Shown: piece after piece, positions 63,047 through 64,000 of the stretch | Layout of the letters: every line of letters starts with the position of its first letter | Position numbering within the stretch: the first letter of the stretch is position 1 | NCBI GenBank assembly: GCA_947499305.1 | Contig: CANMNN010000021.1 | Span: 1 to 64,000 of the forward strand | Direction: 5' to 3' | Source of the DNA: an uncultured Arenicella sp. | GTDB lineage: Bacteria; Pseudomonadota; Gammaproteobacteria; Arenicellales; Arenicellaceae | DNA: 64,000 nucleotides | Program-made: the position numbers and the translations under genes | The notes under the pieces: model-generated | The model's input: the letters and a program-made list of their open reading frames with translations, nothing else | Told to the model about the DNA's origin: nothing | Databases searched by the model: none

Positions 63047-64000
63047 ATGACCGTCACTTGGAAAAACACTGTAAAACACACAATCAAACGCGGCATCCAC
63101 CCCTATCTAAACGGGGCATGGGCGCCCATGTTTGATGAAGTTAATGCAACCGACATGCAAGTGATAGGCGAAATACCAAAGGATATCGACGGTGTATACA
63201 TACGCAATACTGAAAACCCGGTACACAAGCCTTTAGGCCATTATCACCCGTTTGATGGCGATGGTATGTTGCATTCAATTTCATTCAAAGATGGTAAGGC
63301 AGAATATCGAAATCGCTTTATTCGCACCAAAGGCTTTGAAGCAGAACAAGAAGCCGGTAAGGCGCTTTGGACCGGCTTTGTAAATGATGCCAAGTTATCA
63401 AAACGACCGGGCTGGGGTGCTCAAGAGTATCTAAAGGACGCAAGTTCTACAGACGTAGTCGTTCATGCAGGTCAAGTATTATCAACCTTCTGGCAATGTG
63501 GCGAGGGCTATCGTCTGGACCCTTATACGCTTGAGCAGTACGGCACCGAGTCTTGGGTACCCGAAGAAGGCATATCGGCACACCCTAAAGTCGATGAAAA
63601 TACCGGCGAGCTATTGTTTTTCAACTACTCCAAAAAACCGCCATACCAACATTATGGTGTAGTCAATAAAGACAATAAACTGGTGCACTACACGCCTGTG
63701 CCATTACCTGGACCGCGCTTACCACATGATATGGCGTTTACCGAGAACTACTCAATATTGGTAGATCTCCCCTTCTTTTGGGACCCAGAAAAACTTGAAC
63801 GCGGTAAACACGTACCAACCTACTATCCCGACACGCCAACGCGCTTTGCAATTTTGCCTCGCTATGGCAATCAAGACGATGTGCAATGGTTCGAGGCCAC
63901 TCCAACCTACGTCCTACATTGGATGAATGCCTACGAAGAGGGCGATGAAATTGTGCTTGACGGCTACTTTCAGGACAAACCAGACCCTGCACCAATGCCT
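63047..64000 (+). CDS. Carotenoid oxygenase (RPE65/CCD family), N-terminal part cut by window end
   Basis: Open from ATG 63047 to the window edge (318 codons with no stop). Non-heme Fe(II) dioxygenase family cleaving carotenoids or stilbenes/lignin-derived phenylpropanoids. Seen: the N-terminal NGAWAPMFDEVNATDM and IPKDIDGVYIRNTENPVH, the HYHPFDGDGMLH segment, SAHPKVDENTGELLFFNYS (first iron-ligand His) and RLPHDMAFTENY (second His). GAGG is six bases before the ATG. It is divergent from the tandem HxlR regulator. The C-terminal part with the remaining ligands lies outside the window, so substrate and completeness cannot be judged. Confidence 0.92.
   Translation, partial: MTVTWKNTVKHTIKRGIHPYLNGAWAPMFDEVNATDMQVIGEIPKDIDGVYIRNTENPVHKPLGHYHPFDGDGMLHSISFKDGKAEYRNRFIRTKGFEAEQEAGKALWTGFVNDAKLSKRPGWGAQEYLKDASSTDVVVHAGQVLSTFWQCGEGYRLDPYTLEQYGTESWVPEEGISAHPKVDENTGELLFFNYSKKPPYQHYGVVNKDNKLVHYTPVPLPGPRLPHDMAFTENYSILVDLPFFWDPEKLERGKHVPTYYPDTPTRFAILPRYGNQDDVQWFEATPTYVLHWMNAYEEGDEIVLDGYFQDKPDPAPMP

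Overview
This window looks like chromosomal DNA of a marine, free-living gammaproteobacterium of moderate GC. The evidence is the E. coli-like DinB, Ung, RtcB, Udk and NupC proteins, large TonB-dependent receptors, a tryptophan-halogenase/SapC pair and many exported hydrolases. No phage, IS element, integrase or CRISPR array was seen. The genus cannot be fixed from the sequence; an Arenicella- or Cellvibrionales-like lineage is my guess.

Layout. 1-3374 is a tryptophan operon on the minus strand (trpE-trpG-trpD-trpC, trpC cut by the window edge) behind rpe. 4498-9551 holds a Deg-type protease homologue with an altered active-site loop, a cytosolic 5'-nucleotidase, a PlsC-like acyltransferase, dinB and ung. 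9891-15927 has a small exported protein, a peroxiredoxin, a TPR-sulfotransferase and a first TonB receptor. 15996-19655 has an amidase followed by an AT-rich run of five small genes. 19699-28772 has an exported amidohydrolase, the nucleoside salvage pair udk-nupC, gamma-glutamyltransferase, an orphan, a DMT exporter, an MDR reductase and a DUF1232 protein.

28773-38999 is an accessory cluster: a 615-bp leader with a 14-bp palindrome, a second TonB receptor, a flavin-dependent halogenase, SapC, a four-module redox protein (redoxin, one c-type heme site, Cu-monooxygenase-like, EF hands), a class I HMG-CoA reductase and a convergent membrane LytTR regulator. 39184-44329 has two membrane or exported enzymes and an odd TonB-like/beta-helix protein.

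44488-49286 is the most unusual part: an RNA-repair-type operon read on the minus strand. In transcription order it has a strong promoter, a short unit (54-codon ORF or structured RNA) closed by an intrinsic terminator, two abutting aberrant tRNA-like genes (Lys-UUU-like, then Met-CAU-like), a structured leader, a slipin, RtcB RNA ligase, a strong hairpin, an uncharacterised 327-aa protein and a 69-aa basic protein, then a terminator. I regard this as the best candidate for a poorly described system.

49490-56583 has a CPBP protease, an MFS transporter and a signalling operon coupling an ammonium transporter to CheX, CheY and a membrane-bound CheA-like kinase. 57028-64000 has an acyltransferase, a regulator whose 3' end has expanded into 17-bp tandem repeats, an ECF sigma/anti-sigma/DUF4097 operon, a tandem HxlR-HxlR regulator and, divergent from it, a carotenoid oxygenase cut by the window end.
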